From: Opitutaceae bacterium | Lineage (GTDB): Bacteria > Verrucomicrobiota > Verrucomicrobiia > Opitutales > Opitutaceae | Direction of reading: 5' to 3' | NCBI GenBank assembly: GCA_028280945.1 | Contig: JANQKV010000030.1 | Location: 36,275 to 100,274 of the forward strand | Length of the DNA: 64,000 nt | Part shown: piece after piece, positions 42,606-53,663 of the stretch | Layout: each line of letters opens with the position of its first letter | How positions within the stretch are numbered: position 1 is the stretch's first letter | Made by a program: the position numbers and the translations under genes | Notes under the pieces: model-generated | Databases searched by the model: none | Seen by the model: only the letters and a program-made list of their open reading frames with translations | What the model was told of the DNA's origin: nothing

Positions 42606-43165
42606 GAAAGAGGTCATCCAATTTTACGAGTCTCGCAGGTTCCCTGCTGCTGGCGCATCCGGCGATGAAGGATCCCAACTTCAACCGGGCGGTGGTGTTG
42701 CTCTCCGCCCATGACGACGAGGGGGCGCTGGGAGTGGTGCTGAATCGGCCGACTGGCCAGACTTTGGGAGATCTTAGTGATGATTTTGCCGCCACCAGTT
42801 TGGGGGATGTGATTGTGTATCAGGGCGGGCCCGTGCAAACGGATCGAATGATCATCTGTGGCATCAGCCTGCATCCGGATGGCGAAGGCCTGCGACTGCA
42901 CTTTGGCCTTGAGCCGGAAAAAGCCGAGGCCTTGCGCAATGCCCATGGCGAGGAGTTGGAAATGCGCGCATTTTTGGGTCACTCCGGCTGGGGGGCAGGG
43001 CAGCTCGAAAACGAATTGAAGCATCACACATGGGCGGTGAGCGCGATTCCAGGGGATTTACTTCTGCGCCCCGCGGATGAATCACTGTGGCGAGGTGTGA
43101 TTTCAAACGTCGGCCCGGAGTGGCAGCTCTTGGCCAACGAGCCCGACGAACCGGAGCGAAATTGA
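42602..43165 (+). CDS. YqgE/AlgH family protein (UPF0301)
   Basis: A 187-residue UPF0301 protein with 'LAGSLLLAHPAMKDPNFNRA', 'VVLLSAHDDEGALGVVLNRP', 'VYQGGPVQTDRM' and 'FLGHSGWGAGQLENEL' (the family's most conserved block). ATG 42602 overlaps the stop of the deaminase gene (ATGA). The function of the family is unclear, although AlgH has been linked to alginate regulation in Pseudomonas. The 193 bases after it, up to 43358, hold no supported gene. Confidence 0.92.
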   Translation: MRKRSSNFTSLAGSLLLAHPAMKDPNFNRAVVLLSAHDDEGALGVVLNRPTGQTLGDLSDDFAATSLGDVIVYQGGPVQTDRMIICGISLHPDGEGLRLHFGLEPEKAEALRNAHGEELEMRAFLGHSGWGAGQLENELKHHTWAVSAIPGDLLLRPADESLWRGVISNVGPEWQLLANEPDEPERN

Positions 43166-43358
43166 TCAGGAAACTGGGGTGAGGCGGGCGTGAGAGTTTT
43201 CGTGTGTAAGGGAATTAAACGCACTTGGGTGAAATGCGAAAAGGTCGAGAGTTTCATATCTGGGGCTTCTCTTCATCCCCCTCATGTTCAAGTTGCGGTT
43301 GTTTTATGAGCGTAACGATACGCACATCCGCGGGGTGGACGGGAGGGTTCTCAAGGAC

Positions 43359-45311
43359 CTAGTTGCGGTCGAGATGCTCAGCCAGAAATGCGGCCACGCG
43401 TTCGTAGTATTCGATCCTAGTTTTGCCCCTGAAGCCATGTCCCTGCCACTCGCGGTAGTAAGTTTCATGAGGCACTCCCTGTTTTTTCAGCACTGCTTCC
43501 AGTCTCTTCGACTGCCGAACCGAAACGTTTCCGTCTGCCTTGCCGTGGGCGATTAGGACCGGGACCTTGATCGCTTCGGCATGCCGGATCGGAGATATGG
43601 TATCGTAAGCTTCCTGGTTTTTCGGATCGCCCAGCTCCTCCACAAGTTTGTGATGTGAGTAGTAGTTTCTTTGTCGCTTCCGGGCTTTCACCATCTCCGC
43701 CCAGTCGAACACGCCGACGTTGGTCACAGCGCAGCGGTAGAGGTCAGGTTCAAATGCAACACCAGATAACGCGGCGTAGCCTCCGAAACTTGCCCCCATG
43801 ATTGCCACGCGATCGGGGTCGATCACCTTTTGTTTAATCAAAAGCTGCGTCGCTCGTGTGATGTCGTCGTGCATGGCGCGGAAATCGTAGGCCGGATCTT
43901 CCGAAACTTTTTTGCCATAGCCGGACGACCCGCGGTAGTTCACCTGGATGACGGCGTAGCCCAAGCTGGCGAGGTATTGAGCCTCGGCGTCGTAACCACC
44001 CAGATCTCGAACCCACGGGCCGCCATGGACCAGGTTGACTGCCGGGTAGGGTGGTTTGCCAGTGCGCGGAGTCGTCAAATATCCCTCAAGGGTCAATCCA
44101 TCCGCAGTGCGAAACTTGATCGTTTGCGACGGGCTCAGCTGGCTTTGATCAATCCAAGGGGCCGACCCCGAGATCGGTTTAAACTCCTTGGTCGTCAGAT
44201 CGAGCAGGAGATAAGTGACCGGGGAGGTCGGCGATTCGGTGGCAATCAACAGGCGGGTAAAGTCGCGATTCCAGTCGAAGACCACGTTGATTCTCCCGGG
44301 GAGAGATTCGTCGATGAAGTTCTGCACCCGTTCGATGCCGTCGTTGAACCAAACGGTGACCGGGTGGTCCCGATGGTAGGTCAGACCAATGAGGGTATCC
44401 TGAAAGAACTTGAAGCGACTGGCTTCGTCGCAGTCGTAGCGTTCGTCACGCAGCAGGGTCTCGCTCATGACTCCTGACTTGAGGTCATAGAGGTGCAGGC
44501 CGCGGGTGTCCTTGCCGTCATATCCCGTTACATACACCGACTGGTTATCGGAACCGAAATCGATGATTCGCCAGTCTTCCGGATCAAGGGGCAGGGGCGC
44601 CCACGTCTCTTTGGCGTGGTCGCGGTGCAGGTAACGCAGTTCACCGTTGCGAGCATTCAGGATGATGCGGGCCGCGGAATTGTGGTCGGCATAAACCCCG
44701 AAAGTTTGTCCCGCGGGCAGGACGTCCCGCCCGCGCAATGTCTTGGTATTGGCCGAACTCGTATCCGTCATCGACCGGGACGAGGTCCTGGTCTTTTTCT
44801 TCAAGGTGGCGAGGGCGGGTTTGCCTTGGTATTCCGCTCCGATCCAAACCAAGGAATCCTTGGGATGATCCACCATGGGATCAACGATACGCACTACAAT
44901 ACGGTCATCGAGCAGAGTCTCGATATCCCCGGCCTTGCGATTGGCGCGATAGAGTCCTGCTGCATACATGCCCCATTTAATGACACTAAAGACCACGTGC
45001 TCGTCGCTGACCCAGCGGATGTCGTAGATGTCATGGCCGCCCCTCCACCGGAAACCTTTGGGCTCCTGGGTCTCAACATCGATGATCACCAACCCAATTT
45101 CATTGGAGTCACCAATGGGAGCCAAACCGGCCACACTGCGGCCGTCCGGCGACATCTGCACTTGGGATATTCGCGCGGGTCGAAAGAAATCCTCAGCCGT
45201 TTGGGCGGCGGGCAGCGACGGGATCAATATTGGGGCCAGTCCGGTGGTCACCCATGCTGCCAGCGACCGCCCCATGAGGTTTTGGCTGAGCAAAGCTCGG
45301 TGAGGCGACAT
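43359..45311 (-). CDS. S9 family prolyl oligopeptidase-type serine peptidase, exported
   Basis: A 650-residue protein with a signal peptide (about 13-36), a beta-propeller domain of about 370 residues and a C-terminal alpha/beta-hydrolase. The catalytic serine is in 'IMGASFGGYAAL' (near 508), the aspartate in 'IAHGKADGNVSV' and the histidine in 'EWQGHGFRGKTR'. 'NLVHGGPWVRD' and 'VNYRGSSGYGKK' are the oxyanion-hole and S9C signatures. It probably cleaves short peptides in the periplasm. ATG 45311 was chosen because it leads directly into the leader; the frame is open further upstream. Confidence 0.92.
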   Translation of the reverse strand: MSPHRALLSQNLMGRSLAAWVTTGLAPILIPSLPAAQTAEDFFRPARISQVQMSPDGRSVAGLAPIGDSNEIGLVIIDVETQEPKGFRWRGGHDIYDIRWVSDEHVVFSVIKWGMYAAGLYRANRKAGDIETLLDDRIVVRIVDPMVDHPKDSLVWIGAEYQGKPALATLKKKTRTSSRSMTDTSSANTKTLRGRDVLPAGQTFGVYADHNSAARIILNARNGELRYLHRDHAKETWAPLPLDPEDWRIIDFGSDNQSVYVTGYDGKDTRGLHLYDLKSGVMSETLLRDERYDCDEASRFKFFQDTLIGLTYHRDHPVTVWFNDGIERVQNFIDESLPGRINVVFDWNRDFTRLLIATESPTSPVTYLLLDLTTKEFKPISGSAPWIDQSQLSPSQTIKFRTADGLTLEGYLTTPRTGKPPYPAVNLVHGGPWVRDLGGYDAEAQYLASLGYAVIQVNYRGSSGYGKKVSEDPAYDFRAMHDDITRATQLLIKQKVIDPDRVAIMGASFGGYAALSGVAFEPDLYRCAVTNVGVFDWAEMVKARKRQRNYYSHHKLVEELGDPKNQEAYDTISPIRHAEAIKVPVLIAHGKADGNVSVRQSKRLEAVLKKQGVPHETYYREWQGHGFRGKTRIEYYERVAAFLAEHLDRN

Positions 45312-45394
45312 GCATCCATCCAAAAGTGACACCGTCCGTCGTAAAGGTGAATGCGCACGCAGATATTGACCTTTTCTTATCGGGAATCGCCGGC

Positions 45395-46543
45395 TCAAAT
45401 GCCTAGGGCAGTCCGATAGATTCGCGGGACGCGCTTGGTGACCGAGCACAGGGTCTCCCAGGAGATGGTTTTCGCCCAGGTGCTGAATTCAGTGACGTCG
45501 ATCTCGGCGTCTTTTTGACGACCGATCAGGACCACTTCGTCGCCCGGGGAAGGCGTGCTCAGGTCGGTCACATCCACGATGGTTTGATCCATCGTAACAC
45601 GACCCAGAATGGGACAACGTTGGCCCGAGATGAGCACTTCGCCGACGTTGCTCAATTCGCGTGGAATGCCATCGCCATAACCCGCGGTGAGGATGGCGAC
45701 AGTCGAGTCCCGCGTCAGGCGGTGCGTTTGAGCGTAACTGATGCCCGTGCCGGCCGGGAGCTGCTTCACCAACCCAACCCGGGTATGGAAACTGAACACG
45801 GGATCGGGTTCCACGTCGGCGAGCAGTGAGTCGCGACGGGGCAATACCCCGAATTGCAGAAGCCCAACCCGCACGGCGTTAAACGGCCCGGCGCGTTCGA
45901 TCGTCTCCAACCCCGCGCTGTTGTCGGCGTGGATCAGCAGGTTCTTCGTATCCAGATCAGGGATACTCGCAAGGGCGTGCCGAAACCGGTCGCGCTGGGT
46001 GCGCGTAAAGGCGTCGTCTTCATCCGAGCTGGAGTAGTGGGTGTAAATGCCTTCCAGCTGAAGTTCCGGAGTCTCCCGGATGCCGGCAAACAAGGCGGAG
46101 GCGTGCTCGTGCCACACCCCAACCCGCCCCATGCCGGTATCAATCTTCAGGTGGACGCGAACCGGCTGGCCGGCCGCAGTCGCGACGCGACGAAAGCGTT
46201 CAACTTCTTCGCCGCTGGAAACGGTCACAGCGACATCGTAGCGTGGAATCAGTTCGTCCTCCGCGGGCACCAGAGGGCTTAGCAGGAGAATGGGCCATCC
46301 CGGACCCAGTTCCCGCAAGGCAGCGGCCTCGGCCATCGTAGCCACCGCAAAAAGGTCGGCCCCGGCATGCATGAGGCGGGCCGCCACTTGATGCAGGCCA
46401 TGCCCGTAGGCATCGGCTTTTACGACCGCGACATAGCGGATGTGGGCGGGCAACGAGGCTCGGATTCGCCGCAGGTTACGCTCGAGGGCACCCAGATCAA
46501 TCTCGGCCCAACACCGTAGAGGAAGATTGGGAGAGTGGATCAT
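45395..46543 (-). CDS. alr: Alanine racemase
   Basis: PLP enzyme making D-alanine for peptidoglycan; 382 residues. 'YVAVVKADAYGHGLHQVA' holds the Schiff-base lysine (K42 counting from ATG 46543), 'KIDTGMGRVG' and 'HADNSAGLE' belong to the barrel, and 'GISYAQTHRLTR' carries the second catalytic residue, Y270. 'GYGDGIPRELSN' and 'GRVTMDQTIVDV' complete the C-terminal domain. ATG 46543 overlaps the stop of tsaB (ATGA), and this start gives a normal N-terminus; an earlier ATG at 46576 lies inside tsaB. Confidence 0.95.
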   Translation of the reverse strand: MIHSPNLPLRCWAEIDLGALERNLRRIRASLPAHIRYVAVVKADAYGHGLHQVAARLMHAGADLFAVATMAEAAALRELGPGWPILLLSPLVPAEDELIPRYDVAVTVSSGEEVERFRRVATAAGQPVRVHLKIDTGMGRVGVWHEHASALFAGIRETPELQLEGIYTHYSSSDEDDAFTRTQRDRFRHALASIPDLDTKNLLIHADNSAGLETIERAGPFNAVRVGLLQFGVLPRRDSLLADVEPDPVFSFHTRVGLVKQLPAGTGISYAQTHRLTRDSTVAILTAGYGDGIPRELSNVGEVLISGQRCPILGRVTMDQTIVDVTDLSTPSPGDEVVLIGRQKDAEIDVTEFSTWAKTISWETLCSVTKRVPRIYRTALGI

Positions 46544-47235
46544 GGGGACGGCGACTGATGGACTCTGGGGGTCCATTGGGCGTAGGTGGGGCGTTCCGGT
46601 TGAAACGCATCAGGGTCGTCGGTTTTCCGCAAGAGGGGCTCGTTGGCCAAATCGGTGGTGAGGACGCTGGCATCATACGGAACCTCTTGGGGGGCGGGTT
46701 GGGGTAGCTTGGTCCACGAACGAACACCGGCGAGGGTGTAGACGGACCCAGCGGGCAGATCTTCGGTAGGCAAGCGTTGGATCTCACTCGGTTTGCCCCC
46801 TTGATCGAGCGTGAGGGTGTGCCAACTCTGCCGGCGGGCGTCGGCGATCAGGGTGGCACCGGGTTTACCCAAGGCATAAGCGGCCAATTCCAAACTCAGA
46901 TAACTGTAAACGGAACGGGGGCGCAGGGCGGTCCAAGTGCGGAGGGCTGTCGCGATGGTGCGGATTCCCAGCATGGAGCCCGGCCCCTCGCAGAAGACGA
47001 AACAAGCTGCATCATTGGGGGAAACCGCCAACTCCGCCAGTGCCTGGTAGAGGCCCGTGCCTGCTTCACTCGAAAGCTTGATCCAACACGGGGAAACGTT
47101 CGGTTCAATCCAACCCACCTGCAGCACCTCGGAGGCGGCATCAATTACCAGCAAGTTGCCGTGGTTTTTGCTCAGGGAACTGAAAGAAACGGTGGCCAAG
47201 GTCGCGACGAAACGCCCGCGCCGGAGGTGGTGCAA
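46540..47235 (-). CDS. tsaB: TsaB-like protein (tRNA t6A biosynthesis)
   Basis: A 231-residue ASKHA-fold protein. 'LLVIDAASEVLQVGWI' is the phosphate-1-like strand and 'FCEGPGSMLGIRTIATAL' corresponds to the signature GPGSFTGxR of TsaB, the partner of TsaD in making threonylcarbamoyladenosine at tRNA position 37. The overall match is more diverged than usual. The start is uncertain: TTG 47235 has no strong ribosome-binding site, and a TTG at 47199 is an alternative. It overlaps alr by four bases. Confidence 0.75.
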   Translation of the reverse strand: MHHLRRGRFVATLATVSFSSLSKNHGNLLVIDAASEVLQVGWIEPNVSPCWIKLSSEAGTGLYQALAELAVSPNDAACFVFCEGPGSMLGIRTIATALRTWTALRPRSVYSYLSLELAAYALGKPGATLIADARRQSWHTLTLDQGGKPSEIQRLPTEDLPAGSVYTLAGVRSWTKLPQPAPQEVPYDASVLTTDLANEPLLRKTDDPDAFQPERPTYAQWTPRVHQSPSP

Positions 47236-47256
47236 GTCGCATCCGGTTACATCGGC

Positions 47257-48504
<1,248 letters not shown>

Positions 48505-48517
48505 GGAGGGTGGAGAT

Positions 48518-49996
48518 TCAGCAGAGGTTGTAGTCGGGCACGGAGAGGAGGATCTGCAGGGCTTGGCGCGAAGACTCCCGCCGGCCGCGCCGCAGGAGTT
48601 GGGTGATGAGGTTCAGCCCCGAGGCGGGCACGGGATGGGGGAGAAGATGCATGGCGGCATTGCGGGCGGTGGCGGCGGGATCGGAGTCTCCCCATTGCTC
48701 CAGATGCTCCGCCGTAGGGCTGAACGGGCCGATGCCAGCGGCTTCCGCTTGCTCGATGGCAGCTTGATCATCGGCATTGAGGATTCGGTTGGGTGGGCCA
48801 TTGATGGCGAGATTCACCGCGTTGCGCCGCGCCGCCAGGGTGGTGGAGTTGATCCACGCCTGGCCGCCGACCCAGCCGCGCACATTGGGCGGATTAAACA
48901 GGGTCTGCCCCATGCCGCGGAGATTGTTCAGGGTGAACCGGGGAACCGGAAGGGGATCGGTGCCCAAGTCCTGATTGAGGCCGAGGAGGAACTGGATGGG
49001 GCTCTTGATGTAGTTTCCCCGGAACGACTCGGCGTAGAACATTTCACTGCCAAAAAACCGATGCAGCAGGGCGCGCAAATTATAGTCGTGGGCATGCCAG
49101 TAATTCGCCAGCGGGGCCAGGGCCGCGTCATCAAGGCCATCGCTGGTGAGGTAGAAGCGGACCATTTCGGCAGGCAAAAAGGAACGTGCGGCCGGCTGGC
49201 GATAGGCGATGTCGATGACGTCGTCGCCCTCCAGTCGGCCTGATTCACTCAAAACCGTTTTGGATCCGAGATCGGCCTGTCGGCGGAGGAATCGGAATTC
49301 GCCCTCAATCTGGCGGTAGCCGACAAAGGCCCGGGCAGCTTCCTTGACATCGGTCTCGCTGTAGTTGCCTTCGCCCAGGACAAAGAGTTCAAAAAGCTCA
49401 CGCGCAAAATTCTCATTGGGTTGCGCGCGGCGGCTTCCCTGCAAATCGAGGTAGATCACCATCGCGGGAGAACGAGATACGGCCTTGGTCAAAAGTGGGG
49501 CGGGTCCGAGCGCGTGGCGTCGCAAGGTGGCCTGGTGGCGGTGCAGAAGGGCTGCATTGGCGACCTTCTGTTCTCCGACCACGTAGATATCCTGGAGAAA
49601 CAATACCCACTTCTCGAACGCAGAGTGCTGGGGATCATGGGCATGTTGCATCCAGGCCAGCGCCATTTTCTGGGTCACGGCCCGGGATTTTTGCCGAATC
49701 TCATTGCGCACCTTCTGGCGGTCCTCGCGGGGGCCCGACCGCAATTCAGCAAACCGGGCCCGGATTTCGTTTTCGAGTTCGCCCACGGATGAGGGGGGCT
49801 GCCATCCTACCGGTCGGCGGGGAAACAGCCGGTCGAGGGTGCGGCGCAGTCCCTCGTCGACCGCACGATCCACCTGGTCCGGTTGGGCAGACCAGCCGGC
49901 GCGTCGCAGTAAATGCCGCGCATGATCGACATCCCAGCTTTCGACGGGGAGGGGGTTCCAGGAGGCGAGGGGCGGCGGCAGGGTTTGGGTGACCAT
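48518..49996 (-). CDS. DUF1800 protein
   Basis: A 492-residue protein with the DUF1800 features: 'HLLRRAGWSAQPDQVDRAVD' at the start, 'KWVLFLQDIYVV' in the middle, the signature 'PNENFARELFELFVLGEGNY', and 'NPPNVRGWVGGQAWINS', ending in the typical 'SVPDYNLC'. It functions with its DUF1501 neighbour, with which it overlaps in operon structure (13-base gap), but the function of the pair is not established. No signal peptide is evident. It is divergent from tig. Confidence 0.92.
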   Translation of the reverse strand: MVTQTLPPPLASWNPLPVESWDVDHARHLLRRAGWSAQPDQVDRAVDEGLRRTLDRLFPRRPVGWQPPSSVGELENEIRARFAELRSGPREDRQKVRNEIRQKSRAVTQKMALAWMQHAHDPQHSAFEKWVLFLQDIYVVGEQKVANAALLHRHQATLRRHALGPAPLLTKAVSRSPAMVIYLDLQGSRRAQPNENFARELFELFVLGEGNYSETDVKEAARAFVGYRQIEGEFRFLRRQADLGSKTVLSESGRLEGDDVIDIAYRQPAARSFLPAEMVRFYLTSDGLDDAALAPLANYWHAHDYNLRALLHRFFGSEMFYAESFRGNYIKSPIQFLLGLNQDLGTDPLPVPRFTLNNLRGMGQTLFNPPNVRGWVGGQAWINSTTLAARRNAVNLAINGPPNRILNADDQAAIEQAEAAGIGPFSPTAEHLEQWGDSDPAATARNAAMHLLPHPVPASGLNLITQLLRRGRRESSRQALQILLSVPDYNLC

Positions 49997-50113
49997 CGGC
50001 AGATGCAGAGACGCTCGGCGGCGGTCGAGGTTTCAATCGGGCATTGACCGCGCTGATTTTCGATCCGTAGGTTCGCGGATTCTTTCAATAAATCCTTCTT
50101 TGCAGACCCGGTT

Positions 50114-51439
50114 GTGAACATCGAAACCCAAGACCTTTCCGATACCCGCAAGACCCTTGTCGCGTCTTTTGATGCCGAGGAAATGGCCACCGAGCACAAG
50201 GCGATTGTCGCCGAATTTACCAAGCTCGCCAAAATGCCCGGTTTCCGTCCGGGCAAAGCTCCGGCCGCGATGGTCCAAAAGCGCTACGCCAAGGAAATCA
50301 ATGAGGAGTTTCGCAAGAAGGTGATGGCGAAGGCCTACCAGTCCTCCATCGAGGACTCCAAACTCGAGGTCCTGAATGTGGTTGATGTCCAGGAGGGAGA
50401 GATTGCTCCGGATGCCCCCGCAAGCATCACGGTGACCGTCGATATCGCTCCGGAGTTTGATTTGCCTGAATACGAGGGCATCGCGACCACCATCGAACCG
50501 GCGGAAGCCTCCGATGAAGAAGTCGAGAAGGTCATCGAAAACATGCGTGCGGAGCGGGCGGACTTCAAGGCGGTCGAGCGCGAAGCGGTCAAGAGCGACT
50601 ACGTGAAACTTGCCTACGAGGGCACGGTGGAGGGAAAGCCCATTCTCGAGCTGGCACCCGACAAACAGATTTACGGCAAGGTGCCGCAGACCTGGGAAGA
50701 GGTTGAAGGTGAAAACGAAGGTCTCATTCCGGGGCTCGGCAAGCAGCTCGCCGGTCTCAAGGCCGGGGACAAAAAGGATGTCGATGTGGAGTTCCCGGCG
50801 GAATTCAGCGCGGTTGAGGCCTTGGCTGGCAAAAAGGCCGTCTACGCAGTGGAGGTCCTGGAGGTGCGTGAGCGTGTCCTGCCGGAAATCGATGAGGAAT
50901 TTCTCAAAGCTCACCAGGCCGATGACCTGGAGGGCCTCAAGACCAATGTGACCAATCACATCAAGATGCAGAAGGAAGGTCGCAATCGCTCCGAGCAGCG
51001 CCGCCAAGTCACGGAAGCCTTGATCGAGAAAGTTTCCTTTCATCCGCCCGAATCATTGGTCGAAAGCGAAACCCAAAGTGTGCTGCGTCAGTTTATCGAC
51101 CAAAACATGCGCCAGGGGGTGACCCAAGAGCAGCTGGAATCCGACAAAGAGGCGCTTTACGCCAATGCCCGCAAGGCGGGCGAAACCCGCGTCATCAGCC
51201 AGCTCATCCTGTCCAAGATTGCCGAAAAGGAAAAGGTGAAAGTCGAGGAGGCCGACATGAACCAGTTCATTTATCAGCAGGCGATGCGTGGCGGGCAGGA
51301 CCCCAACAAGTTTGTGAAGGAATTGGCGAAAGACCGTGATCAGTTGCGTTCCATCCAACAGTCGATCCTCTTGGACAAGACCCTTGATCTGGTGGTTTCC
51401 AAAGCCACTGTGACCGAGAGCAAGGCGGCCGCGAAGTAA
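50114..51439 (+). CDS. tig: Trigger factor
   Basis: Ribosome-bound chaperone and peptidyl-prolyl isomerase, 441 residues. The N-terminal ribosome-binding domain carries 'KMPGFRPGKAPAAMVQKRY' (GFRxGKxP signature near 43-55), then the PPIase domain ('DYVKLAYEGTVEGKP') and the helical chaperone arm to the end. GTG 50114 is the start; 'MNIETQDLSDTRKTL' is the typical N-terminus. It lies upstream of clpP and clpX, the conserved tig-clpP-clpX order. A long antisense frame across it is not a gene. Confidence 0.96.
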   Translation: MNIETQDLSDTRKTLVASFDAEEMATEHKAIVAEFTKLAKMPGFRPGKAPAAMVQKRYAKEINEEFRKKVMAKAYQSSIEDSKLEVLNVVDVQEGEIAPDAPASITVTVDIAPEFDLPEYEGIATTIEPAEASDEEVEKVIENMRAERADFKAVEREAVKSDYVKLAYEGTVEGKPILELAPDKQIYGKVPQTWEEVEGENEGLIPGLGKQLAGLKAGDKKDVDVEFPAEFSAVEALAGKKAVYAVEVLEVRERVLPEIDEEFLKAHQADDLEGLKTNVTNHIKMQKEGRNRSEQRRQVTEALIEKVSFHPPESLVESETQSVLRQFIDQNMRQGVTQEQLESDKEALYANARKAGETRVISQLILSKIAEKEKVKVEEADMNQFIYQQAMRGGQDPNKFVKELAKDRDQLRSIQQSILLDKTLDLVVSKATVTESKAAAK

Positions 51440-51475
51440 TTCCGCTCCCCGGTTGGCCTCGCCGATCTAATTCCC

Positions 51476-52099
51476 GTGAGCTCATACTACGTTCCCTACG
51501 TCATCGAAAACACCGGCCGCGGTGAGCGGTCGATGGACCTTTACAGCCGATTGCTGAAGGACCGCATCATTTTCATCGGATCTCCGATTGATGATGGTGT
51601 GGCCAACAGTGTGATCGCCCAGCTGCTGTTCCTGCAGATGGAGGATCAGAAAAAAGATATCCACCTCTACATCAATTCCCCGGGAGGAGTGGTGACGGGT
51701 GGCATGGCCATCTACGATACCATGAAGTTCATGCAATACGACGTGAATACCTATTGCATTGGCATGGCTGCATCCATGGCGACGGTGCTGCTGGCGGCCG
51801 GGACGAAGGGCAAACGTTTTGCCCTGCCGAACAGCCGGGTCATGATTCACCAACCTTCGGGTGGGGCCGGCGGCCAAGCGACCGACATTTCGATTGCGGC
51901 CAAGGAGATCCTGCGCTGGCGCGAAACCTTAAACACGACGATTGCCAACCACACCGGCAAGACCGCCGAGGAGGTGGCCAAGGACTCGGACCGCGATTAC
52001 TACCTCAGTGCCGAGGAAGCCAAGGACTACGGTCTCGTCGACCAAGTGGTCGAGTCCGGGGCGGATGCAAAACCGGTTCCCCAGGAGGCTACCGCCTGA
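51476..52099 (+). CDS. clpP: ATP-dependent Clp protease proteolytic subunit
   Basis: Serine protease of the Clp complex, 207 residues. The catalytic triad is S100 in '[16 protein letters not shown]', H125 in '[14 protein letters not shown]', and D174 in '[18 protein letters not shown]'. '[17 protein letters not shown]' is the conserved handle. GTG 51476 starts 36 bases after the tig stop. It would assemble into a tetradecamer with the ClpX unfoldase encoded next. A terminator follows it, so clpX is probably transcribed separately as well. Confidence 0.97.
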   Translation: MSSYYVPYVIENTGRGERSMDLYSRLLKDRIIFIGSPIDDGVANSVIAQLLFLQMEDQKKDIHLYINSPGGVVTGGMAIYDTMKFMQYDVNTYCIGMAASMATVLLAAGTKGKRFALPNSRVMIHQPSGGAGGQATDISIAAKEILRWRETLNTTIANHTGKTAEEVAKDSDRDYYLSAEEAKDYGLVDQVVESGADAKPVPQEATA

Positions 52100-52123
52100 C
52101 CAAGCGGTTGTGACATTCTCATG

Positions 52124-52156
52124 AAGCCCTCGTCCGTTCCGGTTGAGGGCTTTTTT
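52124..52156 (+). terminator. Rho-independent terminator between clpP and clpX
   Basis: AAGCCCTC pairs with GAGGGCTT (8 bp) around a 13-base loop, followed by a run of T. It starts 25 bases after the clpP stop and ends 53 bases before the clpX start. Confidence 0.85.
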
Positions 52157-52209
52157 GTAATCGGCGTTCTCACCTCGACAGGTGGGATTTCGCCCGTATC
52201 GCTTATGTC

Positions 52210-53496
52210 ATGGCCAAATCGTCCCGGATGACGCTCTGCTCTTTCTGCGGCAAATCCCAAACCGAGGTGAAAAAAATCATCGCGGGACCGGGCGTCTACA
52301 TCTGTGACTCCTGCGTCAACGTCTGCAAAACGATCATTGATCGCGAAACCAAGCAGAGCCCGGTCGACGCCAAGCCTGATTTTCGCCTGCTCAAGCCAGC
52401 CGAGATCAAGGCCACCTTGGACGAGCACGTGGTCGGACAGGACCACGCCAAGAAGGTCCTCTCGGTGGCGGTCTACAACCACTACAAGCGCATTGCCTTC
52501 GACCAAGGCCTCTCAGTGGCGGATCGCGACAATACCCTTGCCCCTGAGTTTGACGGCGTGGAGGTCGAGAAAAGCAATATCCTGCTTACCGGTCCGACGG
52601 GGTCGGGTAAGACGCTGTTGGCCCGCACCCTGGCCCGCGTCCTCGAGGTTCCCTTCGCGATCGCTGATGCAACGACCCTGACTGAGGCGGGTTACGTGGG
52701 TGAGGATGTGGAAAACGTGGTGCTTCGCCTGCTGCAGGCGGCCAATTACGACGTGGCCAAGGCCGAACGCGGCATCATCTACGTCGACGAAATCGACAAA
52801 GTCCGCCGCACGACGGAAAACGTGTCCATCACCCGTGATGTTTCCGGCGAAGGTGTGCAACAGGCGCTGCTGAAGATTTTGGAGGGAAGCGTCTGCAACG
52901 TGCCGCCGCAGGGAGGTCGCAAGCATCCCAATCAGGAATACATCCAGATCAACACCGCCAACATCCTCTTCATCTGCGGCGGAGCATTCGTGGGGTTGGA
53001 GGATATCATCAAGAAGCGGCAGGGGACCAACTCTCTGGGATTCCAGCGCGACGATCACAAAACGCTGAGCTCGGTGGAGCTCATGCATCAGATAGCGCCG
53101 GAAGATTTGGTGCGCTTCGGCATGATTCCGGAGTTCATCGGCCGTCTGCCGGTTGTCTCCGTTTTGGATCAATTGCAGCTCGCGGACCTGCAAAAGATCC
53201 TCCTTCGCACAAAAAATGCATTGGTAAAACAATACTCCAAACTGTTCGCCATGGACGGTGTGGGACTGCGATTTACCGACGATGCGATCAAGGCCATTGC
53301 CCAACGCGCGATCGACCTGAAAACCGGGGCCCGGGCTCTGCGTTCGATCATGGAGAAGCTCATGTTGGAGGTCATGTATGATCTCCCCCAACGCTCAGAC
53401 ATCCAAGAGGTTGTCATTGATGCTGGTGTGGTGGCGGGCCGTCGCCGCCCCAGCTTGCGTCGCCGCCCGAAGCCGGTTTCGAAGAACGCGGCCTAA
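52210..53496 (+). CDS. clpX: ATP-dependent Clp protease ATP-binding subunit ClpX
   Basis: AAA+ unfoldase of 428 residues. The zinc domain has C10, C13, C32 and C35 ('CSFCGKS' and 'CDSCVNVC'). Walker A GPTGSGKT is at 128-135, Walker B 'IIYVDEIDK' has D193/E194, 'GGRKHPNQ' is the RKH pore-loop region, and sensor II is in '[13 protein letters not shown]'. The ClpP-binding IGF-type loop is present ('LGFQRD'). The C-terminus has an extra basic tail ([10 protein letters not shown]). It recognises substrates and feeds them to ClpP. Confidence 0.97.
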   Translation: MAKSSRMTLCSFCGKSQTEVKKIIAGPGVYICDSCVNVCKTIIDRETKQSPVDAKPDFRLLKPAEIKATLDEHVVGQDHAKKVLSVAVYNHYKRIAFDQGLSVADRDNTLAPEFDGVEVEKSNILLTGPTGSGKTLLARTLARVLEVPFAIADATTLTEAGYVGEDVENVVLRLLQAANYDVAKAERGIIYVDEIDKVRRTTENVSITRDVSGEGVQQALLKILEGSVCNVPPQGGRKHPNQEYIQINTANILFICGGAFVGLEDIIKKRQGTNSLGFQRDDHKTLSSVELMHQIAPEDLVRFGMIPEFIGRLPVVSVLDQLQLADLQKILLRTKNALVKQYSKLFAMDGVGLRFTDDAIKAIAQRAIDLKTGARALRSIMEKLMLEVMYDLPQRSDIQEVVIDAGVVAGRRRPSLRRRPKPVSKNAA

Positions 53497-53503
53497 GGTA
53501 ACC

Positions 53504-53522
53504 TTCTCTCAGAAAGGGAGAA
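53504..53522 (+). other. Hairpin after clpX
   Basis: TTCTCTC-AGAAA-GGGAGAA forms a 7-bp stem with a 5-base loop seven bases after the clpX stop. There is no T-run behind it, so it is a weak terminator or an mRNA 3'-end stabiliser at most. The remaining bases to 53663 hold no supported gene and should contain the promoter of the respiratory cluster. Confidence 0.45.
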
Positions 53523-53663
53523 ATGGATTTCCGGTGATTAGCGGGGGTAGGTGAACTCGTTTTCATGCTAATAGTTACATACCCAAATCTTTAGGGGTGG
53601 AATTTGGTTTACTTTGGAAAATCCGAAGGGTTGCTTCAGCCCGTTCGAGTCCTATCAACCACT

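Noticed and set aside
43284..43556. 90-codon plus-strand frame at the end of the S9 peptidase gene
   Set aside because: It overlaps the conserved catalytic end of the S9 peptidase on the other strand and has no recognisable features.
53630..53662. tRNA-like 3' end (TTCGAGT followed by CAACCA)
   Set aside because: The flanking bases do not form a T-stem and no matching 5' acceptor strand lies at the right distance upstream.
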